A stretch of 64,000 nucleotides of DNA, taken from assembly GCA_028571685.1 (NCBI GenBank), contig CM053143.1:6315501-6379500 (forward strand), written 5' to 3'. Position 1 is the first letter of the stretch. Each line of letters opens with the position of its first letter. The position numbers were made by a program, and so were the translations under genes. The stretch comes from Heterohyrax brucei. Its lineage: Eukaryota; Chordata; Mammalia; Hyracoidea; Procaviidae. Positions 46,740-59,094 of the stretch are shown here, one piece after another. The notes beneath the pieces are model-generated. The model saw only the letters and a list, made by a program, of their open reading frames with translations. It had not been told where the DNA came from and did no database searches.

Positions 46740-48000
46740 TTGGTACAGTCACATGTAGAGAACCCAGCAGTAGCTGGAAACTGAGGGTGTCAGTGGCCCT
46801 TCCCTCCCATTCTTTGAGCCACACCATAAACACTACTGACTCAGCACAGGAGAGGCAGCTCAGGTGGGACACCATCTTGGTCAGCTGAGAAGTAGAGTCA
46901 GCCACGCCTAAGGGCTCAAGTGGAGGAAAATCCCATGCTGAGCAACAGTGCCTGTCTGGACAGTGCTTTTCCCAGCAGAAAAGCAGTTTTCAAGACAATT
47001 GCACCTACAGAATACAGTGGCAGCTGGTGGCCAAGTATGGTGCTGCCCTAACCTCTCCATTCTTTGAACCACACATCATCTCATCTGCTGATAGCCCCCA
47101 AGAGATTCCACAAGTAGGGCACCATCCTTGTCAACCAGGAGGTGGAGACTGCTACCCTTGAGGGCCCAATAGCTATAAGCTGCTGCTGGTCAACACTTCA
47201 CTCAGCAGAAAAGCAGTTTTTATGATAAGTGCATCTGGAGAAGGCAGTGGTGACTGGAAGCCAAGTGTGGCCGCACCACTTCCACCTCTCTTCACTGAGT
47301 CACATCACAGAGTCTGCTGATGGCCCTTAAGAGACTCCATAAATAGGGTACCTTCTTTGTCAGCAAGGGGGTGGAGCCTGCCTCCCCTGAGGGCCTGGCT
47401 GCTTTCAGCTGCCGTTGGACAGCACCCCTCTCAGCAGGAAAGCAGTCTTTCAGATAAGTATTTGTTGAGAAGGCAGCAGTGACTGGTGGCTAAGTGTGGT
47501 GGCACCATTTCCACTTTACTGAGCCATGTCACAGCATCAGCTGATGGGCTGCAAGAGACTCTATAAGTAGGACGTTATCTTTGCCAGCCAAGAGGCAGGG
47601 CCTGCCACCTCTAAGGGTCTAGCAGCTTTGGGCTGCTGCTGAACAGCACCTCCCTCAGCAGAAAAGCAGTTTTTCAGATAAGCACATCTATAGAATGCAG
47701 AGGTCCCTGGCAGCTGGCCATGGAGGCATACTTCTCTCTTCGCTTCCCTGAGCTACACCATAGTCTTGACTGGCTTGATGTCAGAGAGTTGACACAAGTA
47801 TGTCCCCATCTTTATCAGCTGGCAGGTGGGGCTTGCCAACCCTGAGGACCCAGCTGGGGCCAGCCACCAAATCAAGCAGCATTTCAGGGCTTGACAGTGT
47901 TTCTATTACTAGGGAAGGTGTACGTAAGTCAGCTACACCTAGAGAACACAGCAGCAGCTAGCAGCTAAGTCTAGCAGTGCCTTTACTCCCTTCTTAGAAC
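46740..48000 (+). repeat. Tandem monomers in the L1C 5'UTR
   Basis: The landmark CAGCAGAAAAGCAG recurs (one change in the third copy) at 46973, 47213, 47432 and 47655, giving periods of 240, 219 and 223 bp. Each unit also repeats, in order, a 'gcagtggtgactgg'-like stretch, 'ccacttccacctctcttcac', 'gctgatggcc', 'agagactccataa' and 'gggcctg'. Weaker partial units precede (from about 46740) and follow (to about 48000). This recalls the monomer promoters of rodent L1s. Confidence 0.8.
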
Positions 48001-48102
48001 TTTCCCACAGCTCCCACTGGTGTAATACCGGAGAAACTGAACAGCTTTTTGATTGTGTGAAGACAACAATCTATAGCTAACCATTTAACGAAGCAGACCA
48101 CC

Positions 48103-48990
48103 ATGGCTCCAGAAAACTCACAAAATAACAAATCAAAAAACTTCCCAGATGAAGAAGGCTGTCTGAAATTACTGGAGGTAGAATACAAAAGAATTATGTA
48201 TGGCCTTTCTACAGCTTCAACAGAATGCAGCAGAAAAAAAAATGAAAACTTAATTAAGCTATATGAACTGCTACAACATCAGTGATCTGAAATCCAGCAG
48301 ATCAATAATAAAATTACAGAATTTAACGATTCAGTGCAAAGCCACAAAAGCAGGATGGAGGAAACAGAATGCAGAATTAGTGAGACTGATGATAAAGCAA
48401 CTAACACCAGCACTTAAGAGGAGAAATGAGATAAAAGAAACAAAAAAAAAAAATGAAGAAACATTAAGAAGCACGTGGGACTCTATCAAGAGGAATAATC
48501 TACAATTAACTGGAATTCCTAAACAGAGAAGGGTAGCAGAAAATACAGATTTATTGAAGGGTTGCTGATAGAAAACTTCCCTGACATCATGAAAGTAGAG
48601 AACATAGATACTCAGGATTGAACACCACAAAAGGTAGATGCCCAAGAGAAAGATACCAAGACACATTATAATCAAGCTTCATAAAATGAAACATAAAGTG
48701 ATGCCCTTAAGGCAGCTAGGCTTAAAGCAAAACTAACATACAAAAGGAAGCCCTCTAGGCTTTCTCTGACATCTTGGCATAAACCATGTTGGCAACAAGG
48801 TAGGGGGATGACACATGCAAAGCTTTGAAGGAGAAAAGCTTTCAACCAAGAATTACATACCCTGCAAAATTATCTCTCAAATATTTCAGTGAAATTAAGA
48901 CATTCTCAGATAAACAGAAGCTTAGAGACTTCACGAAAACCAAACCAAAACTACACGAAATACTAAAAGAAGCTCCTCATTTAGAAAATC
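48103..48990 (+). pseudogene. L1C ORF1 (RNA-binding protein), degraded
   Basis: The start ATG sits in a strong Kozak context (ACCACCATGG). The N-terminal 60 codons ('MAPENSQNNKSKNFPDEEGC', 'LKLLEVEYKRIMYGL') match L1B ORF1, then a stop at 48283. Homology continues in other frames through a coiled-coil-like region, 'LIENFPDIMKVENIDTQ', 'ALKAARLKAKLTYKRKPSRL' and the C-terminal-domain equivalent of 'DKQKLRDF' at about 48910-48935. Several stops and frameshifts make it a pseudogene. Confidence 0.8.
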
Positions 48991-49426
48991 AATAAATGCA
49001 GATATAGACTCAACAATGCAATGCAGGACACAGCATCCAGAGTCCTACTCAGTTACAGGAGTCACAAAATTCAATCAATGCTAAAATATTAAAAGTAGGG
49101 AACCAGAGATCTTAACATGTAAACTATGACATCATCACACTATAAAGATGGGTAGTTACAGCCTTTTCACATGGAGAGGAAGTTAGGAGATATATAGAAG
49201 TTAACGACTGGTTTAAACTTAGAACATTAAGAGGGTTCAAAGGGCTAGCTGCAAAGCAAACTAACAATGCGACATATCAGAACAAGAAACATAATACAGG
49301 AGTTTCAACAGACACAAAACCAGCTCTGAACAGAATGAAAAGAAAATCCATAAAGAAAAGCAACCCATAACAGAATACTCAGTGGAACAAAGTAAACGTT
49401 AACAACACAAGAATAAAGACACTAAA

Positions 49427-52380
49427 ATGACAGCATTACACATATATCTATCAATAATTACACTGAATGCAAATGGATTGAATGCTCCAATAAAGAGGCA
49501 GAGAATAACAGCTTGGATCAAAAAGCACAATCTGTCTGTATGCTGCTTGCAAGAAACACACCTTAGACTCAAAGATGCAAACAAACTGAAAATCAAAGGA
49601 TGGAAAAATATATGCTAAGCTAACAATATGCAAGGAAAAGTAGGAATCGCAATACAAATCTCAGATAAAATAGACTTTAACATAAAATGCACCATCATGG
49701 AAAAGGATGGTCACTATTGCTGAAAGGTTCAATACACAAGCAGGATTTAACAATATTAAATATTTATGTACCCAATACCAGAGCATCTAAATACATCATA
49801 CAAACACTGACTACACTGAAAACTGAGATAGATCACTCCAAAATTAACAGTAGGAGACTTCAGTGCTCCACTTTCAGTAACGGACAGATTCACATTACCT
49901 ACCGAAATTATCACAAGGAGAAGTAAAACAACTTACTAAACCCATCACAAAAGAAGAGATTGAAAAAGTAATTAAAAAACTATCAACCAAGAACAGTTCT
50001 GGCCCAGATGACTTCACCACAGAATTCTACCACACTTGTTAATTTCAATACTACTGAGCCTATTTCACAGCATAGAAAAGGACAGAATATTCCTAAATTC
50101 ATTCTATGAAGCCAGTATAACCCTGATACCTAAGCCAGGGAAAGAGCCAACAAAAAAGGAAAATTACAGACCAATATCACTCATGAACCTAGATAGAAAA
50201 ATCTTCAACAAAATCCTTGCCAATAGAATTCAACAATGTATCAAAAAAATAATTCACTATGGCCAACTTGGATTCATACCAGGGATGCAGGGCTGGTTCA
50301 ACATCAGAAAAACAATTAATGTGATCAACCACATAAATAGCACAAAGGATAAGAATCACCGGATTTTGTCAATTGACGCGGAAAAGGAATTTGACAAAGT
50401 CCAACATCCATTCAGGTTAAAAACTCTCAGCAAAATAGGAATAGAAGGGAAATTCCTCAGTGCAACAAGGGGCATCTATGCAAAGCCACTTGCCTACATT
50501 ATCACAAATGGAGAGACACTAAATGAATTCCCCAGAAAATGGGAACTAGACAAGGATGCCTACTGTCACCACTTCTATTCGACATTTTTCTAGAGGTTCT
50601 GGCCAGAGCAATTAACCAAAACAAAGAAATAAAAGCCATCTACACTGGTAAAGGCATCTACAAAGGTAAAAATATCCTATTTGCAGATGATATGATCGCA
50701 TAAACAGAGAACTCTAAAGAATCCATAAATAAACTACTAGAACTAATAGAAGAGTTCAGCAAAGTATCATGATATAAGATAAACATAAGTAAATCAGTAG
50801 GATTCCTTGACACCAACACAGAGATCACCAAAGAGGAAATCACCAAATTGATATCATTTACTATAGCCCCCAAGAAGATAAAATGCCTAGGAATAAATCT
50901 AACCACAGAAGTAAGAGACTAATACAGAGAAAATTAAAAGATCTTACTGCAATAAACCAAAAGAGAATTACGTAAGTGGAGAAATCTATCTTGCTCATGG
51001 ATAGAAAGACTTAACATTGTGAAGCTGCCTGTTTTACCCAAAGTGATCTACGTACACAATGCAATCCCAATACAAATTCCAGTGTAAATTTTTAATGAGA
51101 TGAAGAAACAAATCACCAACTTTTTTTGGAAAGGGAAAAAACACTGGATAAATAAAGCACTACTGAAGAAGTGGAATACAGTGGGAGGCTTCACACAATA
51201 CAACCTTAGAACCTATTACACTACCACAGTAGTCAAAACAGTCTGCAGCTAGTACAGAAAGAGACATTTATACCAATCGAACAGAACTGAGACCCCCAGA
51301 AATATCACTAGCCTCTTACAAACAGTTGATATTCAACAGAAGCCAAAAGGCTATAAACTGGGGTAAAAATCATCTCTTTAACATATGATGTTGCTAAAAC
51401 TGGATATTCGTCTTCAAAAAAACTGAAACAAGACCCCTATCTCACACCTTACACAACTAACTCAAAATGGGCCAAAGACCTCAGTATCAACCCTAAAATG
51501 ATAAATATCATGCAAGAAAAAATAGGGACAACAATGGAAGTTCTAATACACAGCTTAGACAGACTTCGAAATCTGACCAACAAAGCGTGAACAACAGAAG
51601 AGAAAACAGATAAATGGAAACTACTAAAAATCAAACACTTGTCATCATCTAAAGACTTTATCAAGAAAGTTAAAGGAGTACTTACAGAAGGGGAGAAATA
51701 TTTGGCAAGTACAAGTTGGGTCAATGTCTGATCTCCATAATCTACAAGGTACTGCAAAATATCAACAAAAAAAGGTAAATAACCCAATTAAGCAATGGGC
51801 AAAGGATCTGGACAGATATATCACCAAAGAAGATATCCAGGCAGCCAAAGACACATGAGGAAATGCTCACAATCATTAGCTATTAGATATCCAAATCAAA
51901 ACTACCATGAGATACCATCTCACTCCAACAAAAGTGGCAATAATCCAAAAAACACAAAACAACAAATGCTGGAGAGACTGGAACTCTCCTACACTGCTGG
52001 TGGAAATGCAAAATGACACAAACTCTTTGGAAAGCAATTTGGTGCTTCCTTAAACTAGAAATAGAAATACCATACGATTCAGAAATCCTACTGCTTGGAA
52101 TATATCCTACAGAAATAAAGGTGGTCACACAAACAGATACAGTCACATGGATGTTTGTTGCACCACTGTCCACAATAGCAAAAAGGTGGAATCAACCTAG
52201 CTGCACATCAACAGATGAATGGATAAACAAACTATGGTACATATACTCAATGGAACACTATGCAATTATAAAGAATGATGATTTTAGGAAGTATATCATA
52301 CCCTAGTTTCAACTAGAAGACATTATGCTGAGGAAAATTAGCCAGCTGTAAAAGGACAAATCTTGTATGAGACCTCCACT
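49427..52380 (+). pseudogene. L1C ORF2 (endonuclease-reverse transcriptase), degraded
   Basis: The endonuclease N-terminus is clear: 'LSIITLNANGLNAPIKRQRI' and 'CCLQETHLRLKD' hold the conserved N and E positions. The frame breaks at 49616, and near 49893 the sequence jumps from the endonuclease end straight to the linker ('YRNYHKEK'), losing about 250 codons. RT is open at 50036-50593 ('[20 protein letters not shown]', '[13 protein letters not shown]'). FADD lies at 50680-50691, then a stop at 50701. The C-terminal part is broken; a TAG at 52303-52305 replaces a conserved Trp. Confidence 0.85.
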
Positions 52381-54483
52381 ATAAGGACATAAAAATGGTC
52401 TTAAATGAGGAAGACTGATGGCTGCAAGGATGCGTAGGGAGAGAAATGGATGTTCATAGATTAGATAATTGATAAGAATTTGGTTAGGTGAAGGGAGTGA
52501 CAATGTACAGTAGAGAGCAGATCAGCATAACTGGTCTACACTATAAACTGAAAGGTTTTCTAAACTCAACCTAGTATTTCAAAGGATAGGGTAGCAGGGA
52601 TAGGGTTCTTGGGGACCATGTTTTCAGGAGAAGTTGAGGTCAATTGGCATAGGTCATCTTTAGCTAAGAAAGTCTTCTGCATCATATGTTGGTGAGTCAA
52701 GTCTGGGGTCCTAAAAGGTAGCAAGCTGCCATCTGAGGTACATTAAATGGTCCCAATCCATCTGGAACACATGACTGCTAAGAACATAAAGACACAAAGA
52801 AAAATGCGCCCAGGATACAGAAGGACGCATATGAATGGGAGACTGCATCAGCATGAGACTAGAAGAACTGAATGATGCCCGGCCAATACCAAAGGCAGCC
52901 GTGATGGCAGGTACAGTGTAGAGTCCCTGAGGCATCACACAAAAAAAAGAGGTGTGCAGTTCAAGAACTCTTCTAAAAGGCCAGAATTGATGGTCCAAAA
53001 GCCTGGAGGGTCCCCTGGGAACATGGACCCTAGACTTGCTGCTGGCTCTGAACTGACACCCATACTGAGGTCATCTCTTTAGACAAGAATGGACTGGACT
53101 CTGGGACACAGTGTCAGCATATAGTGTGAGTACTTTATAGTTATATATATTTATAGGAGGCTGTCCTACTGGTTTCTTTCTAGACGTGAAAGAAGGTGGA
53201 GAGGAGGGGATAGGTGTTTGTTAAGAGGTTACTAGAAGTATACAGTGAAAAGGAGGAATGTGCTGTCACAGGGTGAGGAGAGCAGATGCAGCTGCAGACA
53301 GGCAACCATGTGGAATTGATATGGATTGCATACTTACACTTAATCATAATTTTAAAAAGTTAACACTTAATCTACTACCTAGTTAGTAATTTTGCCTCCC
53401 CTCCCTCATAACCCTCAAAGACTTTTTCTTTGTGTGTAAACATTTTCATGAGTATTTATAAAAGTGGTCTTACACAATATCTGTCCTTCTGTAATTGACT
53501 TATCTCACTCAGCATATGCCATCCAGATTCATCTATGTTGTGAGATGCTTTTCCCATTTATCATTGTTCTTTATCATTATGTAGCATGTCACTGTGTGCA
53601 TGTATTGTAATTTGTTTATCCATTTACCTGTTGATGGGCACTTAGATTGTTTCCACCCTTCTGCTAGTGTGAATAATGCTACAGTGAAAATGATGTGCAC
53701 CTGTCTATTTGTGTGACAGCTCTCATTTCTACAAGATAAATACCTAGAAGTGTTATTACCGGATCATATCATATTTCTATCTCTAGTTTTTTAAGGAGGC
53801 ATCATATTGCTTTCCGTAGCCATTGTATCATTTTGCACTCCCATCAATAGTGCAGAAGAATTCCAATTTCCCCTAACCTCTCTAACATTTGTTATTTTCT
53901 GTTTTGTTTTGTTTTTTTTAATGCCGGTAATGTCAAACTTCTGATTTGCATTTCATTAGTGACTAATGATCCTGAGTACTTCCTCACATGTTGCTAGCTG
54001 CCTGAATATCTTCTTTAGTGAAGTGTCTGTTCATACCTTTTGTCCATTTTGTAAATGGATTATTTGTTTTATAGATTTTAGAGATTAGGTCCTTGTCAAA
54101 TACGTTGTTGGCAAAATAAATTTCAGTCTGGGGGTTCTCCTTTTAATCTTTCACTGAAGACTTTTGATAAGCATAAGTGTTTAATTTTCAGGAGCTTTCA
54201 ATTGTCTGGTTTATCTTCTGGTATTGTTAGTTATGGCTTGTATGAAATTTATGCCATGTATTGGGGCTTCTGGTATTGTTCCTAATTTTTCTTCCATGAT
54301 CTTTATAGTTTTGGGTTTTATATTTGAAGTCTTTGATCCATTTTGAGTTAGTTTTTGTGTATGGTAGGAATTATGGGTCCTGTTTTCTTTTTCCCAGGTG
54401 GATAACCAGTTTTGCCAGCACAATTTGTCAAAAGGACTGCTCCCTACTTAATGGACTTTGATCATTTGTCAAAGATCAGTTGA

Positions 54484-54643
54484 CCATAAACTCATTGCCA
54501 TTAAGTTGGTTCTGACTCATAGTGACCATATAAGGCAGAATAGAACTACTCCAAAGGGTTTCCAGAGTGCCTGGTGGATTCATACTGCAGACATTGTGGT
54601 TAGCAGCCCAACATTTACATATATGCCACCAGGATTTCCGTAA
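54484..54643 (-). mobile_element. AfroSINE in L1D ORF2
   Basis: 'cattgccattaagttggttc', 'agaatagaactactccaaag' and 'tatgccaccaggatttcc' in complement order; L1 coding sequence lies on both sides. Confidence 0.8.
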
Positions 54644-55664
54644 GTGGATGGATTTACATCTGGGTTCTCAACTCTATTCCATCGGTTAATGAGCCAGTCA
54701 TTGTACCAGGCTATTTTACACATTACCCTGAATGTGTAAAAGATTCTGAGATCAGGTATTGTGAAGCCTTCTACTTTGTTCTTTTTCTTCAGTAATGCTT
54801 TACTTATTCAAGGCCTCTTTCCTTTCCATAAAAATCTGGTGATTAGTTTTTTCATCTCAATAAAGAACGCTGTTGGTGTTTGGATCAAGATGCATTATAT
54901 GTGCTTTGGATAGGATTGACATTTTCATGATGATGAGTCTTCCTATCCATAAGCATGGTACATTTTTCCATTTATGTAGCTCTCTTTTGGTTTCGTGCAA
55001 TAGTGTTTTGTAGTTTTCTTCATATGGATCTTTTATGTCCCTCTTTAGGTTTATTTATAGGTCTTTAATCTTTTTATGGCTATTATAAATAATATAGTTT
55101 TCCTCATGTCCTATTCAATGTTCTTATTGCTGATGTATAGGAAGCTAGCTGATTTTTGTGTGTTTATCTTGTATTCTGCTGCTCTGCTTAATCTTTTTAT
55201 TAGTTCCAGCTGTTTTCTTGTGATATCTTTGTGGTCCTCTGTGTGTAGAATCATATCATCTGTGAATAGGGATAGTTTTACTTCTTTCTTCCCAGTTTGG
55301 ATGCCTTTTATTTCTTTTTCTTGCTTTATTTCTCTAGTTAGGACATCCAACTCATTGTTAAATAGGAGTGACGATAGAGAGCATCCTTGTTTTGAGCCTT
55401 TTTTCAGGGAGAATGCTTTCAGTCTGTCTCCATAGCAAATAATATTGGCTGTTGGTTTACTATACATGCCCTTCTCTTCCTATTTTATTGAAACTTTTTT
55501 TTTACCACGAATAAATGTTGGACTTCATCAACTGCCTCTTCTGTGTTGTTTCAAATGATGTGTTATCCTTTTACATTACACGCGTAGTGGATTACATTGA
55601 TTCATTTTCTAATGTCGAACCACCCTTGCATGCCTAATTTGAATTCTATTTGCTCATGGTGTAT

Positions 55665-55670
55665 TTGTGT

Positions 55671-55711
<41 letters not shown>
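55665..55711. repeat. (GT)n microsatellite in L1D
   Basis: About 47 bp of nearly pure GT with one GA interruption ('gtgagtgtg'). Long enough to be variable between individuals. Confidence 0.9.
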
Positions 55712-56927
55712 GTGATGTCACATTCTATTGGCTAGAAATTTGTGGAGAATTTTTGCTACTATATAACTAAGAGATACTGATCTGTAATTCTCTTTTTTGT
55801 GAAGTCTTTAACTGGCTTTAGTATCAGAGCTATTCTGGCTTCACAGAATGAATTTGGAAGTATTCCTTCCTTTTCCATGCTCTGAAATAGTTTGAGTAGT
55901 ATTGGAGTGAGCTATTCTCTTGAGTATTTGGTAGAATTCTCCAGTTAAGCCATCTGTTCAGAGCTTTTTATTGTTGTTGGAATTTTTTAAAATTACTTCT
56001 TTAACCTCTTCTCTTTTTATATGTGTGTTCAGATTTTCTATCTCAGTTTGTGTTAGGTTAGGTAGGTAATGTGCTTCTGGAAATTTGTTCATTTCTTTTA
56101 GGTTTTCTAATTTGTGGGAATATAATTTTTCACAGTACTGTTATGATCCTTTTTCTTTCAGTTGTGTCTGTTGTAATGTGTCCTATCTGATTTCTTATTT
56201 GAATGAATTGCTTCCTCTTGTGTTTTTCTTGTGTCAGATTGGTAAATGGCTTGTTGACTTTGTGGCACTGATATTTTCTTTCTTTCTTTTACTCTCCTGT
56301 GCCCAATTTCTTTTCTTGTGGATTTTTTCTTTCATTTTATATATTTTGTGTTTATTAAGGCTTTATGTTATTCTTTTTTATTCTGATGAGTAGATTGTCA
56401 ACTTTTTTGTGGTTACCTCGAAATTTACTCTTATCTCCCAAAGTTTGAATTAGTCTTTTATTACCTGATATCCTCTCTATTTGAAAGTTCTATATTTGCA
56501 TCTTTTATTTGTCTTTTATTGTTTTGACCACGTCATCATTTACAGAGTGACGTCACTATTTCCCTGTTTTAAGTCTTTTAGCTTTATCACAGAGAGTTCT
56601 TTACCTAGGTTTGTATGTGGCTGATGCCATCCTGTTTCCTGGACTCTGGTTGTTTTCTGATGTTGGTTGTCTAATTGAAGGATTCTCTTTAATAGATATC
56701 AAGAGTTTGGTTTGTTTTTTCTGCATTCTCTTAGTTTCCATTTATCTGGAAATCTCCTGATTTTACCATCATATCTGAGACAGAATTTTTCAGGACATTT
56801 TTCACAGTTAGCAGCTTTTTTCTTTTGAGATTCTACGTATCTTATCCCATTGCCTTCTTGCCTGCATACTTTCTACTGAGTAATCAGAGTTTAATCTTAT
56901 TTTTCCCCTCTGTAAACTAAAAAAATA

Positions 56928-56956
56928 CACACACACACACACAAAAAAAAAAACAA
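56928..56956. repeat. (CA)n and A-rich tract at the AfroSINE tail
   Basis: 'acacacacacacacacac' followed by A-rich sequence, adjoining the SINE's 3' tail; probably grown from that tail. Confidence 0.8.
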
Positions 56957-57108
56957 AACCCATTACCATTGAGTACAACTCATAGCAACCCTGTAGGACA
57001 GAGTAGAATTACCCCACAAAGCTTTCCAGGAGCACTTGGTGGGTTAGATTGCCAACTTTTTGTTTAGCAACTGTATGACTTAACCACTATGCCACTAGGG
57101 TTTCCTCC
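56945..57108 (-). mobile_element. AfroSINE in L1D
   Basis: 'acccattaccattgagtaca', 'agagtagaattaccccacaa' and 'taaccactatgccactaggg' in complement order, complete. Confidence 0.85.
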
Positions 57109-57839
57109 TTTGTGATTTTTTATTTTTCTCAAGCTGCTCTCTGGGTTCTTTGTCTTTGCTTTTAGCAAGTGTAGTTATGATATGTCTTGGTAACTTTCTT
57201 TTGATATGTCCTCTATGGAATTCATTACGCTTCTTGGATAATCAGCTTTTCTTCTTTCATGATATTTGGTAAGTTTTCTGCTAGTATATCTTCAATAATC
57301 TTCTTTGCGTTTTCTTTTTCCTCCCCTCTTTTGTAACCAGTCATATGCAGATTTTTGCTCTTTATTGTATCCTACATAATTCTTAGGTTTTCTTCATTCT
57401 TCTCTCATTTTTCCTTAAGCAAAGTAGTATCCATGAATTTGTCTTAAATCTCACTGAATTTCTCTTGCCATTCTTTCAAATTTGCTCCTAAAATCTTCTG
57501 AGTTGTCTGTATTTGAACTTTTGTTTATCTTTTAAATTTTGAGTTGCTGTTTTTGTATAGTTTCTAATTGTTTACCTATTTTGACATTTTGTTCTTGTAC
57601 TATTTTGCAGAATTCTATTGATTTATCTGTATTTTCCTAGACTGTAACTTATTTTTCATTGTTTTTTGTCTAAGTGTTCCATTATTCTGTCTATTTTTTC
57701 CTTGGTTTTGCCTGGGTTTTCATTGTTCTTTTCCTTAATCTCTTAAAGAGCCCCAAATATTAGTCTTTTGAATACCATATCAGATAATTCCACTGCCTTT
57801 TCTTCCACCAGAAGGTCACGTTTATTTTGGTCAATTGCT

Positions 57840-59094
57840 AGAGTCATTTTGTTCTGTACTTTCCATATGTTTTGATATTGTCTGCTGTCTCCGAGACACT
57901 AACACATTTATTTTGTGTTTATTGATTGTTTGTTTTGTCCTGTTTCTTTGTTTTGCTTTGCTACATCAGAGCAGGCAGGCTGAGATTGCTTTGCCACTTG
58001 CTTGTTATGGACATGATAGCTCTCATCACCATGTCCAGGTGGGCAGGACAGTTGCCAGCAAGGTGAGCCCATTTCACTGTACACTGGTTTGATGAGGTGG
58101 CTGATAGTGGAATGGGCAGTTACTATCTGCCCTCTGATACTCATCCAGTGGTCTGAGAGAATTCACAGCACCTGTTCAGAGAGGGGAGGGCATAGGATAT
58201 GAGTGGTATGAGCTTGTTTTCCTCCATTCAGCACCTGTTCAAGTTCTGATAGGGGATTAGCAGTACAAGCCAGGTGTGGCAGTGGGCCTGTCAAGGATGC
58301 TTGTAGATGCAGTGGCACTCTGAGGGCCAGCATGAAGGGTGATGGTGTACAAAGATAAGTACAAGGAACAAAGAAGGGGAAGAAATAAAATAAAAAGAGA
58401 GGAAAAAGAAGGTAGCTGGTGGACCAGTGGAAGGGTAGGGGTGAGGTGTCATATGGAGCAAAGTGGAGGAGAAAAAGAAATGGAAGAAGGAGGGAAAATG
58501 TCACAGTAGTTGCTGGGTGATGGCAGGCCAGTAGCTCTCTAGCCAAGTGACACAGTGTTGCCTGTCAGGAAGGGGTGGGGTTGCTGTATGTGGCTAAGTG
58601 AGAGGGAGAAAGAAAGGAAAAAATGGCACAACTGGACCTGGCAGGTGGGTCTGGGCTCACAGCAGGCCAGTAGCTCCCTAGCTGAGTGGAACAGTATGGC
58701 CTGTCAGGAAGGGCTAGGAGTGGTGTAGAGGACAGAAGGGCAAGGGATAGGAAAGTATATTTCCCTGGCTACGTGGTACTTTATCTCCTGTTAGTTGCTT
58801 AACAGAGTTGCCTTCCCATACTCCCTGTCTGAGGACCTTGGCTGTCTTCCAAGATGGTAAAGCTGTACCACGTTAGTTGGCAGGGAACCTCTACTCCATA
58901 TATCTCTTCATTCTCTGTTTTCATTCAGTTTCTTCTTTCATTCAGAGTTTGATCTAGTTCTTTATCTCTTCATTTGATGCTTGGGGTTCCAGGGTTGATG
59001 TTTGTATCTGGTTTACTTAGTTTGGGGGATCTTTGCTGCAGAGGGATGGCACGATGTGTCTGTCTAGGGTGCCATGTTGGCTCTGCCTCTCTAG
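57840..59094 (-). promoter_or_regulatory. L1D 5'UTR with short tandem units
   Basis: GC-richer region before the 5' end. 'gcaggccagtagctctctag' (58523) and 'gcaggccagtagctccctag' (58662) mark two units of about 139 bp that also share 'tgtcaggaagggg/ct'. A YY1-like CAACATGGC lies at 59071-59079 (complement). Confidence 0.6.

Larger units (their letters stand above)
46376..53359 (+). mobile_element. L1C: 6,984-bp L1 with 5'UTR, nested antiparallel in L1D
   Basis: Flanked by a perfect 14-bp duplication TTAACACTTAATCT (46362-46375 and 53360-53373); removing it rejoins the L1D 3'UTR. Parts in order: 5'UTR to 48102, ORF1 48103-48990, inter-ORF, ORF2 49427-52380, 3'UTR and a short A-rich end at 53352. 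The L1 start 'agcagggccaagatggcaga' is intact. A deletion of roughly 750 bp lies in ORF2 near 49893. The family differs from L1A/F/G in the 3'UTR end. Confidence 0.92.
53374..56390 (-). pseudogene. L1D ORF2 remnant
   Basis: The complement encodes RT and C-terminal parts, for example 'LKKGSKQGCSLSSLLFN' and the catalytic-type box 'LFTDDMILHTEDHKD' within 55111-55467, and 'NIKPKTIKIMEEKLGTIPEA' near 54300. Interrupted by an AfroSINE and a (GT)n tract. I see no endonuclease domain beyond about 56390, where the sequence changes to inter-ORF/ORF1-like material. Catalytic FTDD replaces FADD. Confidence 0.7.
56650..57835 (-). pseudogene. L1D ORF1 region, heavily decayed
   Basis: The complement carries old-L1 ORF1 landmarks seen in L1B, such as the 'tatgatatgtcttggt' stretch (57176; compare 23498) and the 'cttctttcatgatatttggt' stretch (57252; compare 23572). 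No open frame of note. An AfroSINE (56945-57108) interrupts it. Confidence 0.5.
45094..59094 (-). mobile_element. L1D: full-length-type antisense L1, split by L1C and others
   Basis: 3' end at 45094 (like L1E), 5' end at 59094. Flanking TGGTGGCTCTT (45083-45093) and TGGTAGCTCTT (59095-59105) form an 11-bp duplication with one mismatch inside a MIR. L1D sequence covers 45094-46361 and 53374-59094, about 6.2 kb without its insertions: an LTR (45339-45812), L1C (46376-53359) and AfroSINEs (54484-54643, 56945-57108). Its decay shows it is older than all of these. Confidence 0.85.

Noticed and set aside
46973..47900. Tandem repeats as satellite DNA or a CRISPR-like array
   Set aside because: The units lie between an L1 5' end and ORF1 and are long and diverged, so they are L1 5'UTR monomers.
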